Shown: positions 41,021 to 50,680, counted from the stretch's first letter. The stretch is DNA of 64,000 bases from Acinetobacter sp. ASP199 (GCF_022700675.1 NZ_CP062182.1:1550001-1614000), one strand, 5' to 3'. The notes: generated by a model from the sequence alone, not told the origin. Made by a program: numbers and translations.

Positions 41021-42865
41021 ATGTTTCGATGGCTTGAACGGCTGGTAGATCCCTATCCGACCAAAAATCTGAACCAACCCTTGCCTACCCGTTTTTTTCC
41101 CTTTGTCTGGCAAGCAGCTTATGGCGTACGCCGCTATCTGTTGATTCTTGTCCTTTGTACTGCGGGTGCCGCCAGTTTTGAAGCCTTGCTGTATGCTAAG
41201 ATTGGCGATCTGGTCAATTGGCTCAGCCAAAGTCAGCCGGACACCTTTCTGGAGCAACATGCGGTCAATCTGACTTTACTCAGTGTGGTCTTACTGGCCA
41301 ATATTTTCTTTGCCAATGCGCAGTCCTTGATCAAGCACCAGATTTTATACAGTAATTTCCCGATGCGCCTGCGCTGGCGTTTCCATAATCTGCTGCTCAA
41401 GCAAAGCCTGGATTTCTTTCACAATGACTTTGCCGGTCGTTTATCTGCCAAGGTTATGCAAACCTCACTGGCGATCCGTGAATTCTGGGTCATTCTCGGC
41501 GATATGCTGGCCTACGTGGTGATTTACTTCATTACCATTAACATCGTGCTCGGTTCCATTTCTGCTTATCTGATTATTCCACTGATGGTATGGCTGGTCC
41601 TGTTTATCTGTGCCGCCAGCTATTTTATTCCCCGTCTCAGCAAAATCTCGCATGAACAGGCCGATGCCCGTGCGGTAATGACTGGTCGCGTGACCGATGC
41701 CTATACCAATATTCAGACCGTTAAACTGTTTGCGCATGCAGGTCGTGAAAGCCAGTATGCCAAAACATCCATGCAAGAGTTTATGGTGACGGTTTATAAA
41801 CAGATGCGACTGGGCGCCCAGTATGAAATCAGTATTTTATTGCTGAGCGTCGTACTGTATGGCGGTGTATTAGGGACAGCGATCTGGTTATGGATGGAAG
41901 GTCAGGCTCAGCTCGGCATTATTGCTGCGACTACGGCGATGGTGCTTAAACTGAATAGTATTGCCGAATTTCTGATGTGGCAAACCTCGCAACTGTTTGA
42001 AAATGTTGGAACCATTCAGGATGGTATGGGGACCCTGGGTAAATCAATTTCGATTCAGGACAAGCCAGATGCTAAAGAACTGGAGCTGAAACAGGGTGAA
42101 ATCAAATTTGATAACGTCTGTTTTGCCTATAATGACAAAAACGTGATCGATGGCTTGAATCTGACCATTCGACCGGGTGAAAAAATCGGTGTGGTAGGTC
42201 GTTCTGGTGCCGGCAAGTCTACCCTGATTCAGCTGTTACTGAATTTCTATCGTATTGACCAAGGTCGTATTTTAATCGATGGGCAAAATATTGAAGATGT
42301 GACTCAGGATAGTCTGCGCAAGAATATTGCCATGGTGACGCAGGATACTTCACTGCTACATCGTAGTGTGGCTGAAAACATTAAATATGGTCGTCCAAAT
42401 GCGACAGATGAAGAAATGTTTAAGGCGGTGCGTAAAGCTGAGGCTGAGGAATTCATCCCCCAACTTAGTGATATGCGCGGTAAGCGTGGTTATGAGGCCT
42501 ATGTGGGTGAACGTGGCGTCAAGCTGTCTGGTGGCCAGCGTCAGCGTATTGCCATTGCCCGTGTCTTCCTGAAAGATGCACCTATTCTGATTCTGGACGA
42601 AGCGACCAGTGCACTGGATTCAGAAGTTGAAGCAGCCATTCAGAGCAGTCTGGATGAGCTGATGAAAGGTAAAACCGTGATTGCGATCGCCCATCGACTT
42701 TCTACCATTGCGCAAATGGATCGACTGATTGTGCTGGATCAAGGCAAGATCGTCGAACAAGGCACACATGATGAACTGGTGGCATTGAATGGAATTTATG
42801 CGCACCTATGGCAACGTCAGACTGGCGGATTTTTAATAGAACACGATACAAAAGAGCAAGGATAG
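41021..42865 (+). CDS. ABC exporter, fused permease and ATPase
   Basis: Half-transporter of 614 residues: an N-terminal six-helix ABC type-1 membrane domain (residues 35-340) and an ATPase domain with Walker A GRSGAGKST, signature LSGGQRQR, Walker B ILILDEATSALD and the H-loop histidine AIAHRLST. It should act as a homodimer exporting a lipid, drug or peptide; substrate unknown. The MaoC-like gene follows after three bases. Confidence 0.93.
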   Translation: MFRWLERLVDPYPTKNLNQPLPTRFFPFVWQAAYGVRRYLLILVLCTAGAASFEALLYAKIGDLVNWLSQSQPDTFLEQHAVNLTLLSVVLLANIFFANAQSLIKHQILYSNFPMRLRWRFHNLLLKQSLDFFHNDFAGRLSAKVMQTSLAIREFWVILGDMLAYVVIYFITINIVLGSISAYLIIPLMVWLVLFICAASYFIPRLSKISHEQADARAVMTGRVTDAYTNIQTVKLFAHAGRESQYAKTSMQEFMVTVYKQMRLGAQYEISILLLSVVLYGGVLGTAIWLWMEGQAQLGIIAATTAMVLKLNSIAEFLMWQTSQLFENVGTIQDGMGTLGKSISIQDKPDAKELELKQGEIKFDNVCFAYNDKNVIDGLNLTIRPGEKIGVVGRSGAGKSTLIQLLLNFYRIDQGRILIDGQNIEDVTQDSLRKNIAMVTQDTSLLHRSVAENIKYGRPNATDEEMFKAVRKAEAEEFIPQLSDMRGKRGYEAYVGERGVKLSGGQRQRIAIARVFLKDAPILILDEATSALDSEVEAAIQSSLDELMKGKTVIAIAHRLSTIAQMDRLIVLDQGKIVEQGTHDELVALNGIYAHLWQRQTGGFLIEHDTKEQG

Positions 42866-42868
42866 AAC

Positions 42869-43318
42869 ATGTTATATCTGGAAGACCTGAAAATTGGTGA
42901 TGAGTTTAAAAGTCGATCTTATCGCATGACTGAGGAAGAAATTCTAAAGTTTGCTCATGCCTATGACCCGCAGCCATTTCATGTCAATGCGCAACAGGCT
43001 GAACAGCATCCGATCTTCCGGGGTCTGGCAGCCAGTGGCTGGCACACTGCTGCAGTAGTCATGCGTTTATGGACCGAATGCTTTCCGGTCGCCTATGGTC
43101 TGATTGGGACAGATTCACATGTGCGTTGGCCCTGCCCAACCCGTCCAGATGACGAAATTCGGGTGATTGTAACCATCACCGATATTCAGCCTTCCAAACG
43201 CAAACCTGATCGTGGCATCGTTCGCTATGAAACGCAGGCATTCAACCAGCAAGATCAGGTTCTATTTAATTCAACGACCAATATTCTGGTGTTTAAGCGA
43301 GAATTTACAGCAGTTTAG
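42869..43318 (+). CDS. MaoC-like hot-dog dehydratase
   Basis: A 149-residue hot-dog fold protein with the hydratase motif FAHAYDPQPFHVN (Asp/His catalytic pair about residues 32-38) and GLAASGWHTAA. Such proteins hydrate enoyl-CoA esters. It starts three bases after the ABC exporter stop, with AGCAAGGAT as ribosome site, so they are co-transcribed; the functional link is unclear. Confidence 0.88.
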   Translation: MLYLEDLKIGDEFKSRSYRMTEEEILKFAHAYDPQPFHVNAQQAEQHPIFRGLAASGWHTAAVVMRLWTECFPVAYGLIGTDSHVRWPCPTRPDDEIRVIVTITDIQPSKRKPDRGIVRYETQAFNQQDQVLFNSTTNILVFKREFTAV

Positions 43319-43470
43319 TTTGATTTTTACCCACATTTCAGGCTAATCTGCTTGAAGTGTTTGGGTAAGGCTCAGCATTTTGTCCAACAATTTTAAAGAT
43401 AAAACTGGCTGTTTCATGCCAATATGGGCAAATAAATAGAAAAAATTTGACTGAGTGCAACGGATCGCGC

Positions 43471-44499
43471 ATGAAGATGATTGTTCCACGCCAAGACCAA
43501 GGCATCCCGGGTGTTTATGGTCTTTTGCTTCTCGACGTTATCTCCCGCTGGGGCTATAACGATGAATCGTTATTCAAACCTTATGGGCTGACCAGTGAAC
43601 AGTTGGCAGATCCTGAGTTCCGAATTCCGACTGCCATTGCCAATGATATGGTCAAACACGCACTCAAGCTGACGGGTGAATCCACCTTGGGCTATCACCT
43701 CGGCACACAGATGCGTATTTCCATTCATGGTTTTATTGGTTATGCCATCATGACGGCGAACAATATTACCGAAGCGTTGGTCCTGGCAAACCGTTTTATC
43801 CAGTTACGCTTGCCATTTCTGCAACTATTCTTCTCCACTTTTGGGGTTAAGGCCACAGTCCAGCTACAAACTGATATTCAGATGGAACCGCTGCGTACTG
43901 AAATTTCGATTGCCCTGATGATCGGCCTGATTAGTATGGCCAAAGCCATTACCGGGATTAGCGATGCAACCGGAGAAATCGACTTCGATTTTAAAAAACC
44001 GGAAGGTTTTGAACGCTTTATGGCGAAGTTCCCCACCCATCAGTTCCGTTTTGAACAGCCACATCTGTTACTGAGCTTTGATAAAAGCTATCTGATGAAC
44101 AAGCTGGTGCATGCCGATCCGATCGCCAGCCAGATTGCAATTAACCAGTGTGAAGCAGAACTTTCTGCACTGGGTGAGCGGCATCGTATCGCCATGCGGG
44201 TACGGGATATTCTGACCAATTCAGAACAGCATTATCTCAGTATTGAAGCTGTCGCAGACCGTCTGCATATGTCGGATCGCACTCTGAAACGTCAGCTGGC
44301 TGCAGAAGGCACGTCTTTCTCGACACTGGTCGATGAAGTACGTTATCGTCATGCAACTTCCCTGCTTTCACGAACAGACTTCACCCTGGAACAGATTGCC
44401 GATGAACTCGGTTATAGTGATGTCGCCAACTTCAGTCGTGCCTTTAAACGCTGGAGTGGTCGCAGTCCAAGCAACTGGCGTAAAGATCCGTACCTATAA
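43471..44499 (+). CDS. AraC-family transcriptional regulator
   Basis: Regulator of 342 residues. The N-terminal 200 residues resemble the arabinose-binding-like domain of OruR/ArgR-type AraC proteins (ESTLGYHLGTQMRISIHGFIGYAIMTA). The C-terminal 100 form the double HTH, with YLSIEAVADRLHMSDRTLKRQLAAEG and the signature LEQIADELGYSDVANFSRAFKRWSG-type tail. I chose the ATG at 43471 over an upstream TTG at 43447. Target unknown; related proteins often control lipid or aromatic genes. Confidence 0.88.
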   Translation: MKMIVPRQDQGIPGVYGLLLLDVISRWGYNDESLFKPYGLTSEQLADPEFRIPTAIANDMVKHALKLTGESTLGYHLGTQMRISIHGFIGYAIMTANNITEALVLANRFIQLRLPFLQLFFSTFGVKATVQLQTDIQMEPLRTEISIALMIGLISMAKAITGISDATGEIDFDFKKPEGFERFMAKFPTHQFRFEQPHLLLSFDKSYLMNKLVHADPIASQIAINQCEAELSALGERHRIAMRVRDILTNSEQHYLSIEAVADRLHMSDRTLKRQLAAEGTSFSTLVDEVRYRHATSLLSRTDFTLEQIADELGYSDVANFSRAFKRWSGRSPSNWRKDPYL

Positions 44500-44571
44500 G
44501 CCTTTTGTTTTGCAGCAAAAGAATGTATAAATCATGTCAAAAATGAACCTAAGCGATTTAAGGAGTTATCA

Positions 44572-44946
44572 ATGAATCATCCTTCAGAATTAAAGTACGC
44601 AAGTACACATGAATGGGTACGCATTGAGGGTGATCTTGTGGTGACCGGTATTTCTGACCATGCACAGGATGCTTTAGGTGACCTGGTCTATGTTGAAGCG
44701 CCAGATCTTGATTCACACGTGACCGCAGGTCAGCAAGCAGGTGTTGTCGAATCTGTAAAAACAGCGTCAGATATCCATGCACCTGTTTCTGGTATCGTGG
44801 TTGAAATTAACCCGGCACTGGAAGATGACCCGGATTTCATTAATGATGACCCGTATGGCAAAGGCTGGATCTATAAAATCAAGCCAGACAATATCGCGGA
44901 TGTCGAAAAACTGCTCAGCAATAGCGAATATGAAGCAGGCCTATAA
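44572..44946 (+). CDS. gcvH: Glycine cleavage system H protein
   Basis: Lipoyl carrier of 124 residues; the lipoylated lysine is K63 in VESVKTASD. It shuttles the aminomethyl group between the P, T and L proteins. The start has AAGGAG seven bases upstream. No gcvP or gcvT is in the window, so the gene is separate from the rest of its system here. A strong terminator follows. Confidence 0.95.
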   Translation: MNHPSELKYASTHEWVRIEGDLVVTGISDHAQDALGDLVYVEAPDLDSHVTAGQQAGVVESVKTASDIHAPVSGIVVEINPALEDDPDFINDDPYGKGWIYKIKPDNIADVEKLLSNSEYEAGL

Positions 44947-44960
44947 TTTAATCTGCTTTA

Positions 44961-44988
44961 AAAATCAGCCTGCGGGCTGATTTTTTTT
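44961..44988 (+). terminator. Rho-independent terminator after gcvH
   Basis: Stem AAAATCAGCC / GGCTGATTTT with loop TGCG and T8. Confidence 0.9.
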
Positions 44989-45174
44989 GCCTGAATTTTT
45001 AAACCTGACACAGCGCAAAATAACACCACATTTGTCGGTTTTTATTGTATTATTCACACAATCTCCCATGTAGTCTTCGTGACGCGCTTCGATGCTGAAT
45101 ATCGCATTCAGCATACTCCATAAAAACAATACTCATTTTGGCCTGGCGTCTCACATTAAAATTTCTGGATCATT

Positions 45175-46347
45175 ATGAACGCAACTGTCATGCCGTTGTG
45201 GACAAAGTCCTTTTTGCTTTGTCTGGCAAATAATCTGTTTTTGTTTATTTTTTATTTTGCCCAAACTACGATTTTACCGATTTATATTCTTAAAGAACTT
45301 GGGGGTAGCGTAACTCAAGCCGGATTAACCCTGACGCTATTCATGGTTTCTTCGATCGTGATCCGCCCATTTAGTGGCTTGATTATTGAAAAATTGGGAC
45401 AGCGCCGTACTTTAATTATCTCGGCGACGATGTTCTGCTTAATTGCTTTTGGCTATTTATTTATTAGCAATATGACCAGTTTATACATCCTGCGTTTAAT
45501 GCATGGGGTCTGGTTTAGTATTTTGACCACGGTTTGTGTTCCTGTGGTCAACCAGTTTATTCCGGACAGTCGCCGTGGCGAAGGTATGGGCTATTATGCC
45601 ATGTCGGTGAATCTTGGAGTTGTACTTGGCCCTTTCATTGGCTTAGGCCTTATTCCTTATTTAAGCTATACCATGGTGACTGCTGTACTCGTAGCCATGA
45701 TTTTTATCGGTTATATCTTCTGCTTTTTAATTCCGGTGCAAGAAGTTAAACAACCTGAAACTGAAAAGACCAGATTGGGTTTAAGTGATTTTGTTGAGAA
45801 AAAATCCCTGACTGTTGCCTTAATGGTCATGATGATTTCTTTCGCTTATGCCAGCATCATGTCCTTTATTGCTCCCTATGCCAGCTCAATCGATCTAATG
45901 CAGTATGCAGGTTTGTTCTTTGTGGTGTTTGCCATTTCCATGATGAGCTTACGTCCGATTACTGGCAAAATTTATGACCGTAAAGGTCCACAATATGTGA
46001 TTTATCCTGCGATTCTTACCTTTAGTCTGGGTCTACTGGTTTTAAGTCAGATTGATACCCTGACTGGATTTATGCTGGCAGCAGTCCTGATTGGATTGGG
46101 TTTTGGCAGTGCTCAGCCTTGCCTGCAAACGCTTGCTATTCAACGTGCTCCAAAGCACCGGATTGGCTATGCCACTTCGACATTCTATACCTGCTATGAC
46201 CTTGGTATTGCCATTGGCTCATTGGTCGTTGGGATAATGATTACCACGCAAAGCTTTAGCTTCGCCTTTATTATTTGTGCTGCTCTAACAGCCCTGAGCC
46301 TGCTCTATTTTAAATTCGTGGTTCAACATAAAACTGTTATAGCTTAA
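45175..46347 (+). CDS. MFS transporter
   Basis: A 390-residue major facilitator with 12 predicted helices; the loop 2-3 motif appears as GLIIEKLGQRRTLI. It resembles small drug or sugar efflux carriers (YfcJ/arabinose-efflux type), but substrate cannot be read. It ends at a convergent terminator shared with pilU. Confidence 0.85.
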   Translation: MNATVMPLWTKSFLLCLANNLFLFIFYFAQTTILPIYILKELGGSVTQAGLTLTLFMVSSIVIRPFSGLIIEKLGQRRTLIISATMFCLIAFGYLFISNMTSLYILRLMHGVWFSILTTVCVPVVNQFIPDSRRGEGMGYYAMSVNLGVVLGPFIGLGLIPYLSYTMVTAVLVAMIFIGYIFCFLIPVQEVKQPETEKTRLGLSDFVEKKSLTVALMVMMISFAYASIMSFIAPYASSIDLMQYAGLFFVVFAISMMSLRPITGKIYDRKGPQYVIYPAILTFSLGLLVLSQIDTLTGFMLAAVLIGLGFGSAQPCLQTLAIQRAPKHRIGYATSTFYTCYDLGIAIGSLVVGIMITTQSFSFAFIICAALTALSLLYFKFVVQHKTVIA

Positions 46348-46356
46348 GCCAGCAAT

Positions 46357-46387
46357 AAAAAACCGACATTATTTCATGTCGGTTTTT
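46357..46387. terminator. Bidirectional Rho-independent terminator
   Basis: Stem AAAAACCGACAT / ATGTCGGTTTTT between the converging MFS and pilU genes. Confidence 0.88.
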
Positions 46388-46405
46388 AGTTGGAACGCCT
46401 CAGAC

Positions 46406-47611
46406 TTATGAGGTTTGTTCTGTGGTACTGGCATCTGCATCCGTTTCATCATCCGGCTTTTTCTCTTCCACCATGCTAAATGCAGTAGCTGTATTATTCA
46501 TGGCTGGATTAGCACGTGTACTTTTCAGTTTAATTTGCAGACGTAATTCATTGGTCGAGTCAGCATTACGCAATGCTTCTTCATAAGAAATCGCACCTTC
46601 ATTATAAAGATCAAATAATGCCTGATCAAAAGTCTGCATACCAAGTTCGCGTGATTTACCCATAATTGCTTTGAGTTCATGGAAATCACCTTTCAGAATC
46701 AGATCCGATACCAATGGCGTATTCAGCATAATTTCGACTGCAGCGCGACGACCTTTACCATTCTCAGTCCGGATCAAACGCTGAGAAACAATTGCCTTCA
46801 TATTGGAAGACAAATCCATCAGCAACTGATTACGGCGTTCTTCCGGGAAGAAGTTAATAATCCGGTCGAGCGTCTGGTTAGCATTGTTGGAATGCAGCGT
46901 ACCCAGACATAAATGCCCTGTTTCGGCAAAGGCAATCGCATGTTCCATGGTTTCCGTATCCCGGATCTCGCCAATCAGAATCACATCGGGTGCCTGACGC
47001 AAAGTATTTTTTAAGGCATTGTGCCAGGAATGACTATCTACACCGACCTCACGATGGGTGATCATCGACTTCTTATGTTTATGTACATATTCCACTGGAT
47101 CTTCTACAGTGATGATATGTCCAGCAGAATTTTCATTACGGTAATCGATCATTGCAGCAAGCGAAGTCGACTTACCCGAACCTGTACCGCCTACAACGAG
47201 TACCAGACCGCGCTTTTCCATAATCACATGTTTGAGTGACTCTGGTAATTTTAACTTCTGAAAATTCGGAATTTCCGCAGTAATGGTCCGGATGACCATA
47301 CCGACATTGAGCTGCTGCTGGAACACGTTGACCCGGAAACGTGAAACTCCTGGTACAGTAATGGCAAAGTTACATTCCAGTTCTGCTTCATATTCTTTAC
47401 GCTGCTTTTCGTTCATCAGCGCATAAGCAAACAGTTTGGTTTTCTCTGGAGTAAGTTCCTGTTGACCAAAAGGCTTCATTAATCCCTGATGTTTGATACT
47501 CGGAGGAAAGTCTGCGGTAATGAACAGGTCTGAACCACCATATTCAACCACTTTGGTCAGCATATGGTGCATAAACTTACGTGCTTCTTCTAACAACTCT
47601 GCCGTGAACAT
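46406..47611 (-). CDS. pilU: Type IV pilus retraction ATPase, PilU-type (copy 1)
   Basis: Hexameric motor ATPase of 401 residues. The N-terminal PAS-like domain starts with a PilU-type motif YGGSDLFITADFPPSIKHQG. Walker A is GGTGSGKST, the Asp box IITVEDPVEY, Walker B ILIGEIRD and the His box GHLCLGTLHSNN. The C-terminal tail is acidic (KKPDDETDADAS). The ATG at 47611 follows AGGGGAAAAT; the frame opens further upstream. PilU works with PilT in twitching; pilT is not in this window. Confidence 0.92.
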   Translation of the reverse strand: MFTAELLEEARKFMHHMLTKVVEYGGSDLFITADFPPSIKHQGLMKPFGQQELTPEKTKLFAYALMNEKQRKEYEAELECNFAITVPGVSRFRVNVFQQQLNVGMVIRTITAEIPNFQKLKLPESLKHVIMEKRGLVLVVGGTGSGKSTSLAAMIDYRNENSAGHIITVEDPVEYVHKHKKSMITHREVGVDSHSWHNALKNTLRQAPDVILIGEIRDTETMEHAIAFAETGHLCLGTLHSNNANQTLDRIINFFPEERRNQLLMDLSSNMKAIVSQRLIRTENGKGRRAAVEIMLNTPLVSDLILKGDFHELKAIMGKSRELGMQTFDQALFDLYNEGAISYEEALRNADSTNELRLQIKLKSTRANPAMNNTATAFSMVEEKKPDDETDADASTTEQTS

Positions 47612-48010
47612 ATTTTCCCCTGTAATGCACAATGCTATAAATCTTCAAAATAGATTCATGCCAATATATTTTGATTTTATTGTGCAGCGTTTTTTTAAAA
47701 GCCTCAAACACATTTGATTTATAAAGATAATTTTTTCAAATCATTGTGTGAACTGATTCAAGGAAAATAAAAATAAAGGGAAATAATCTAGAGGTACTGA
47801 GAGTCTACTTCTTATAACCATATATGAATTGGACTTCAAATTTTAGCAAAGTAAATTGGTAACTCATCGAAATGAATCTACATAAATACTATTTTTTGAA
47901 TAACGAAATTAAATACGTTAGTGGCTAAAGTTTTGTAATCTTTAAGCCACTACTGAACATTCATCATCCAACTTAATTGTATTTTATTGCAGCTTAGTTT
48001 CATCGAAGTA
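47612..48010. other. AT-rich gap between the two pilU-type genes
   Basis: About 400 bases without a credible gene. An imperfect hairpin AGTGGCTAAAG...CTTTAAGCCACT lies near 47922-47956 and could end the transcript of the upstream copy, although no T tract follows. The rest is AT-rich. Confidence 0.45.
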
Positions 48011-49183
48011 TTATGTTAGTTTAGTTTCCTTAGACTGTTCCAGTATTGTCATCTTACTCCTTTCTTCCTGAAGAACTGGATTGATGCGACTACTCTTTAA
48101 TTTGATCTGCAAACGCATTTCATTACTCGAATCTGCATTACGCAAAGCTTCATCATAAGAAATGATTCCCTTGTTATACAAATCAAATAATGCCTGGTCA
48201 AAGGTCTGCATGCCCAGCTCACGTGAACGTGCCATAATGGTTTTCAGCTCGTAAAAATCTCCTTTACGGATAAAGTCAGAAACCAGCGGCGTATTCAGTA
48301 GAATTTCAACAGCAGCACGACGACCTTGCCCATCCTCAGTGCGGATCAAACGTTGAGAAATCACCGCTTTCATATTGGCAGATAAATCCATTAACAGCTG
48401 ATTACGGCGCTCTTCCGGGAAGAAGTTAATAATGCGATCCAACGCCTGGTCGGCATTATTAGAATGCAAGGTTGCCAAACACAGGTGCCCAGATTCAGCA
48501 AAGGCAATCGCATGCTCCATGCTCTCAGTATCCCGGATTTCACCAATCACGATCACATCCGGTGCCTGACGCATGGTATTAATCAGCGCGTTATGCCAGG
48601 AAACACAATCTACACCAATTTCACGTTGGGTAATCATCGACTTTTTATGCTGATAGACATATTCCACCGGATCTTCTATGGTAACGATATGTCCTTCCGA
48701 ATGGGTATTACGGTGATCAATCATGGCTGCCAGCGTAGTCGATTTACCTACACCGGTCGCACCTACAATCAGGACCAGTCCGCGTTTTTCCATAATCACC
48801 TGCTGTAGTGAATTGGGTAGTCCCAATTGCTGAAAACTTGGAATATCAGTGGTAATGGTTCGGATGACCATACCAATGTTGTGCTGTTGGTGAAAAACAT
48901 TGACCCGGAAACGTGATACACCGGGTACAGTTATACCGAAATTGCAATCCATAACTGACTTGAATTCCTTGATCTGTCGTTCATTCATCAAGGCATAGGC
49001 AAATAGACGGGTTTTATCCGCTGTCAGTTTTTGCTGACCAAACGGTTTCATCAAGCCCTGCTGTTTGATGCTTGGTGGAAAATCTGCGGTAATAAAAAGA
49101 TCGGAGCCACCATATTCAACCACTTTGGTCAACATATGGTGCATAAATTTACGTGCTTCATCGAGCAATTCGGGTGTATACAT
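48011..49183 (-). CDS. Type IV pilus retraction ATPase, PilU-type (copy 2, tandem paralogue)
   Basis: A second PilU-type ATPase of 390 residues, close to copy 1 along nearly its whole length (YGGSDLFITADFPPSIKQQG, IVTIEDPVEYV, VIVIGEIRDTE). All motor motifs are intact, with Walker A GATGVGKST. The C-terminal tails differ: this one ends MTILEQSKETKLT. The ATG at 49183 has AAGGA eight bases upstream. The pair looks like a tandem duplication that has since diverged. Confidence 0.9.
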   Translation of the reverse strand: MYTPELLDEARKFMHHMLTKVVEYGGSDLFITADFPPSIKQQGLMKPFGQQKLTADKTRLFAYALMNERQIKEFKSVMDCNFGITVPGVSRFRVNVFHQQHNIGMVIRTITTDIPSFQQLGLPNSLQQVIMEKRGLVLIVGATGVGKSTTLAAMIDHRNTHSEGHIVTIEDPVEYVYQHKKSMITQREIGVDCVSWHNALINTMRQAPDVIVIGEIRDTESMEHAIAFAESGHLCLATLHSNNADQALDRIINFFPEERRNQLLMDLSANMKAVISQRLIRTEDGQGRRAAVEILLNTPLVSDFIRKGDFYELKTIMARSRELGMQTFDQALFDLYNKGIISYDEALRNADSSNEMRLQIKLKSSRINPVLQEERSKMTILEQSKETKLT

Positions 49184-49421
49184 ATCAAGGTCCTTCGGAT
49201 CATGTCTATCGCGCGCCTTAAAACGACTCAATGCAGATCCTGAAAAATTATTATTGTGAAATCACTTATTTTTTGATGTTTTTATAAAATAGTTCTAATG
49301 ATTATTATTTTGTATTTTCAACTTCGTGAATGTGCTGAGTGATTTTTTTAAGCACTATTCCTCTCAGTTGCATTCAATGTTGCCTTTCCCCAAAGTTGTG
49401 AGGAAAGGCCTGACCACAGAT

Positions 49422-50471
49422 TTAAGCACTACGCTTTAAACCTTCCAGTCGCAGTGAAGCTGTCATATTTAACAACAGTTGTTCGGTTTTTGTCCAGCCC
49501 AGACATCCGTCAGTGACGGACTGTCCATAAAGCATTGTATCTGAAATTTTTTGATTACCATCCACCAGATGGCTTTCCAGCATTACACCGCGAACATTGG
49601 TCTGTAAACGTTCTGCCACGATCTGCGCCAATACTTCCGGCTGTAACATCGGATTTTTGGAACTGTTGCCATGACTACAGTCAATCACCAGTGCCGGCAA
49701 TTCAGCTGAATGTTTGGCTTTAATTTTCTCAATTTCAGATAACTGGTAGTTCGGACCACTATTTGATCCACGCAGAATCAGATGTGCTTTTGGATTGCCC
49801 TTAGAATTCAGAATACATGGCAATCCAGATTGGCTCATGCCCAAGAACTGATGCGGATGAGAAGCGGACTGAATCGCGTCTAAAGCAATCTGAATCGAAC
49901 CATCTGTGCCATTTTTGAAGCCGATACTGTATGGCATATGACTGGAAATTTCACGATGAATCTGAGATTCACTGGTACGTGCCCCAATCGCACCCCAAGC
50001 CAGTAAATCATCGAAGTACGCCGTCGCCATTGGACTGAGGATTTCTGAAGCAATCGGTAAACCCATGCCAATAATTTTCAGGTAAAGATCGCGCGATTTT
50101 TCCAGACCCAACTGCATATTGGATGAACCATCGAGCTCAGGATCGTATAGGAAACCTTTCCAGCCGACTGTCGTACGTGGCTTTTCAATGTAAGCACGCA
50201 TGACCAGAAAAATTTTATCGGAAATCTGTGCCTGTAATTGTTTTAATTTTTCTGCATACTCAAGCGCGGAAGCTTCATCATGGATGGAGCATGGTCCGGT
50301 AATCACCATCAGGCGGTGATCTTTACCCTCTAGAATATTTTGTATCGTTTGTCGCTGTGCGGCAATCTGTTCAGCCAATTGTGGAGACAATGGCAATTGT
50401 GCCTTCAATTGTGCCGGCAGGCTTAATAGAGTTTCAGTTTGCTGTTGTTGTGATGTAATAACGCTATTCAT
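49422..50471 (-). CDS. aroG: 3-deoxy-7-phosphoheptulonate (DAHP) synthase, class I
   Basis: First enzyme of the shikimate pathway, joining PEP and erythrose 4-phosphate. A 349-residue class I alpha protein with MVITGPCSIHDE, EKPRTTVGWKGFLYDP, ILRGSNSGPNY and DCSHGNSSKNP motifs. The ATG at 50471 is chosen: AAAGGA ends at 50480 and overlaps the earlier ATG at 50480. Which of AroF/G/H it matches best cannot be settled by eye. A long leader with two aromatic-rich peptides and an attenuator precedes it, so regulation by aromatic amino acid supply is strongly suggested. Confidence 0.93.
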   Translation of the reverse strand: MNSVITSQQQQTETLLSLPAQLKAQLPLSPQLAEQIAAQRQTIQNILEGKDHRLMVITGPCSIHDEASALEYAEKLKQLQAQISDKIFLVMRAYIEKPRTTVGWKGFLYDPELDGSSNMQLGLEKSRDLYLKIIGMGLPIASEILSPMATAYFDDLLAWGAIGARTSESQIHREISSHMPYSIGFKNGTDGSIQIALDAIQSASHPHQFLGMSQSGLPCILNSKGNPKAHLILRGSNSGPNYQLSEIEKIKAKHSAELPALVIDCSHGNSSKNPMLQPEVLAQIVAERLQTNVRGVMLESHLVDGNQKISDTMLYGQSVTDGCLGWTKTEQLLLNMTASLRLEGLKRSA

Positions 50472-50485
50472 GACTTTCATCCTTT

Positions 50486-50504
50486 GGACTGATCAATACA
50501 GTCC
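50486..50504 (-). promoter_or_regulatory. Hairpin abutting the DAHP synthase ribosome binding site
   Basis: Stem GGACTG / CAGTCC with a seven-base loop. Its 3' arm ends at 50486 and the Shine-Dalgarno AAAGGA starts at 50485. The stop codon of the second leader peptide is only six bases before the stem, so a ribosome finishing or stalling in the leader could change whether this stem forms. Confidence 0.6.
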
Positions 50505-50510
50505 GAACTT

Positions 50511-50615
50511 TTACTTGAGCTTTATGGGTCTATGTGTCTGTGTACTGAGGTTCATCAACTGGTTAAAGTAGAACCAATAAAAGTTGCTAAAGTATGAATA
50601 GTTAAAGTAAGTCAT
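50511..50615 (-). CDS. Second aromatic-rich leader peptide, 34 residues
   Basis: A frame from ATG (50615) to TAA with GGAG six bases upstream. Eleven of residues 3-17 are aromatic (Y3, F4, Y6, Y8, F9, F12, Y13, W14, F15, Y16, F17). The rest is polar. It lies after the intrinsic terminator and ends 40 bases before the DAHP synthase ATG. The composition and place fit a translated sensor of Phe/Tyr supply. No similar named leader is known to me. Confidence 0.75.
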   Translation of the reverse strand: MTYFNYSYFSNFYWFYFNQLMNLSTQTHRPIKLK

Positions 50616-50649
50616 GGCTGTCTCCAAAATTTGTAAATATAACAAGCAT

Positions 50650-50680
50650 AAAAAAACCTGATCAGGGTTGCCGATCAGGT
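50650..50680 (-). terminator. Attenuator terminator in the DAHP synthase leader
   Basis: On the minus strand an 8-bp stem ACCTGATC (50680-50673) / GATCAGGT (50663-50656), loop GGCAACCCT and a following run of six T. It lies between the promoter and the gene, so it must be read through for expression. Confidence 0.88.
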
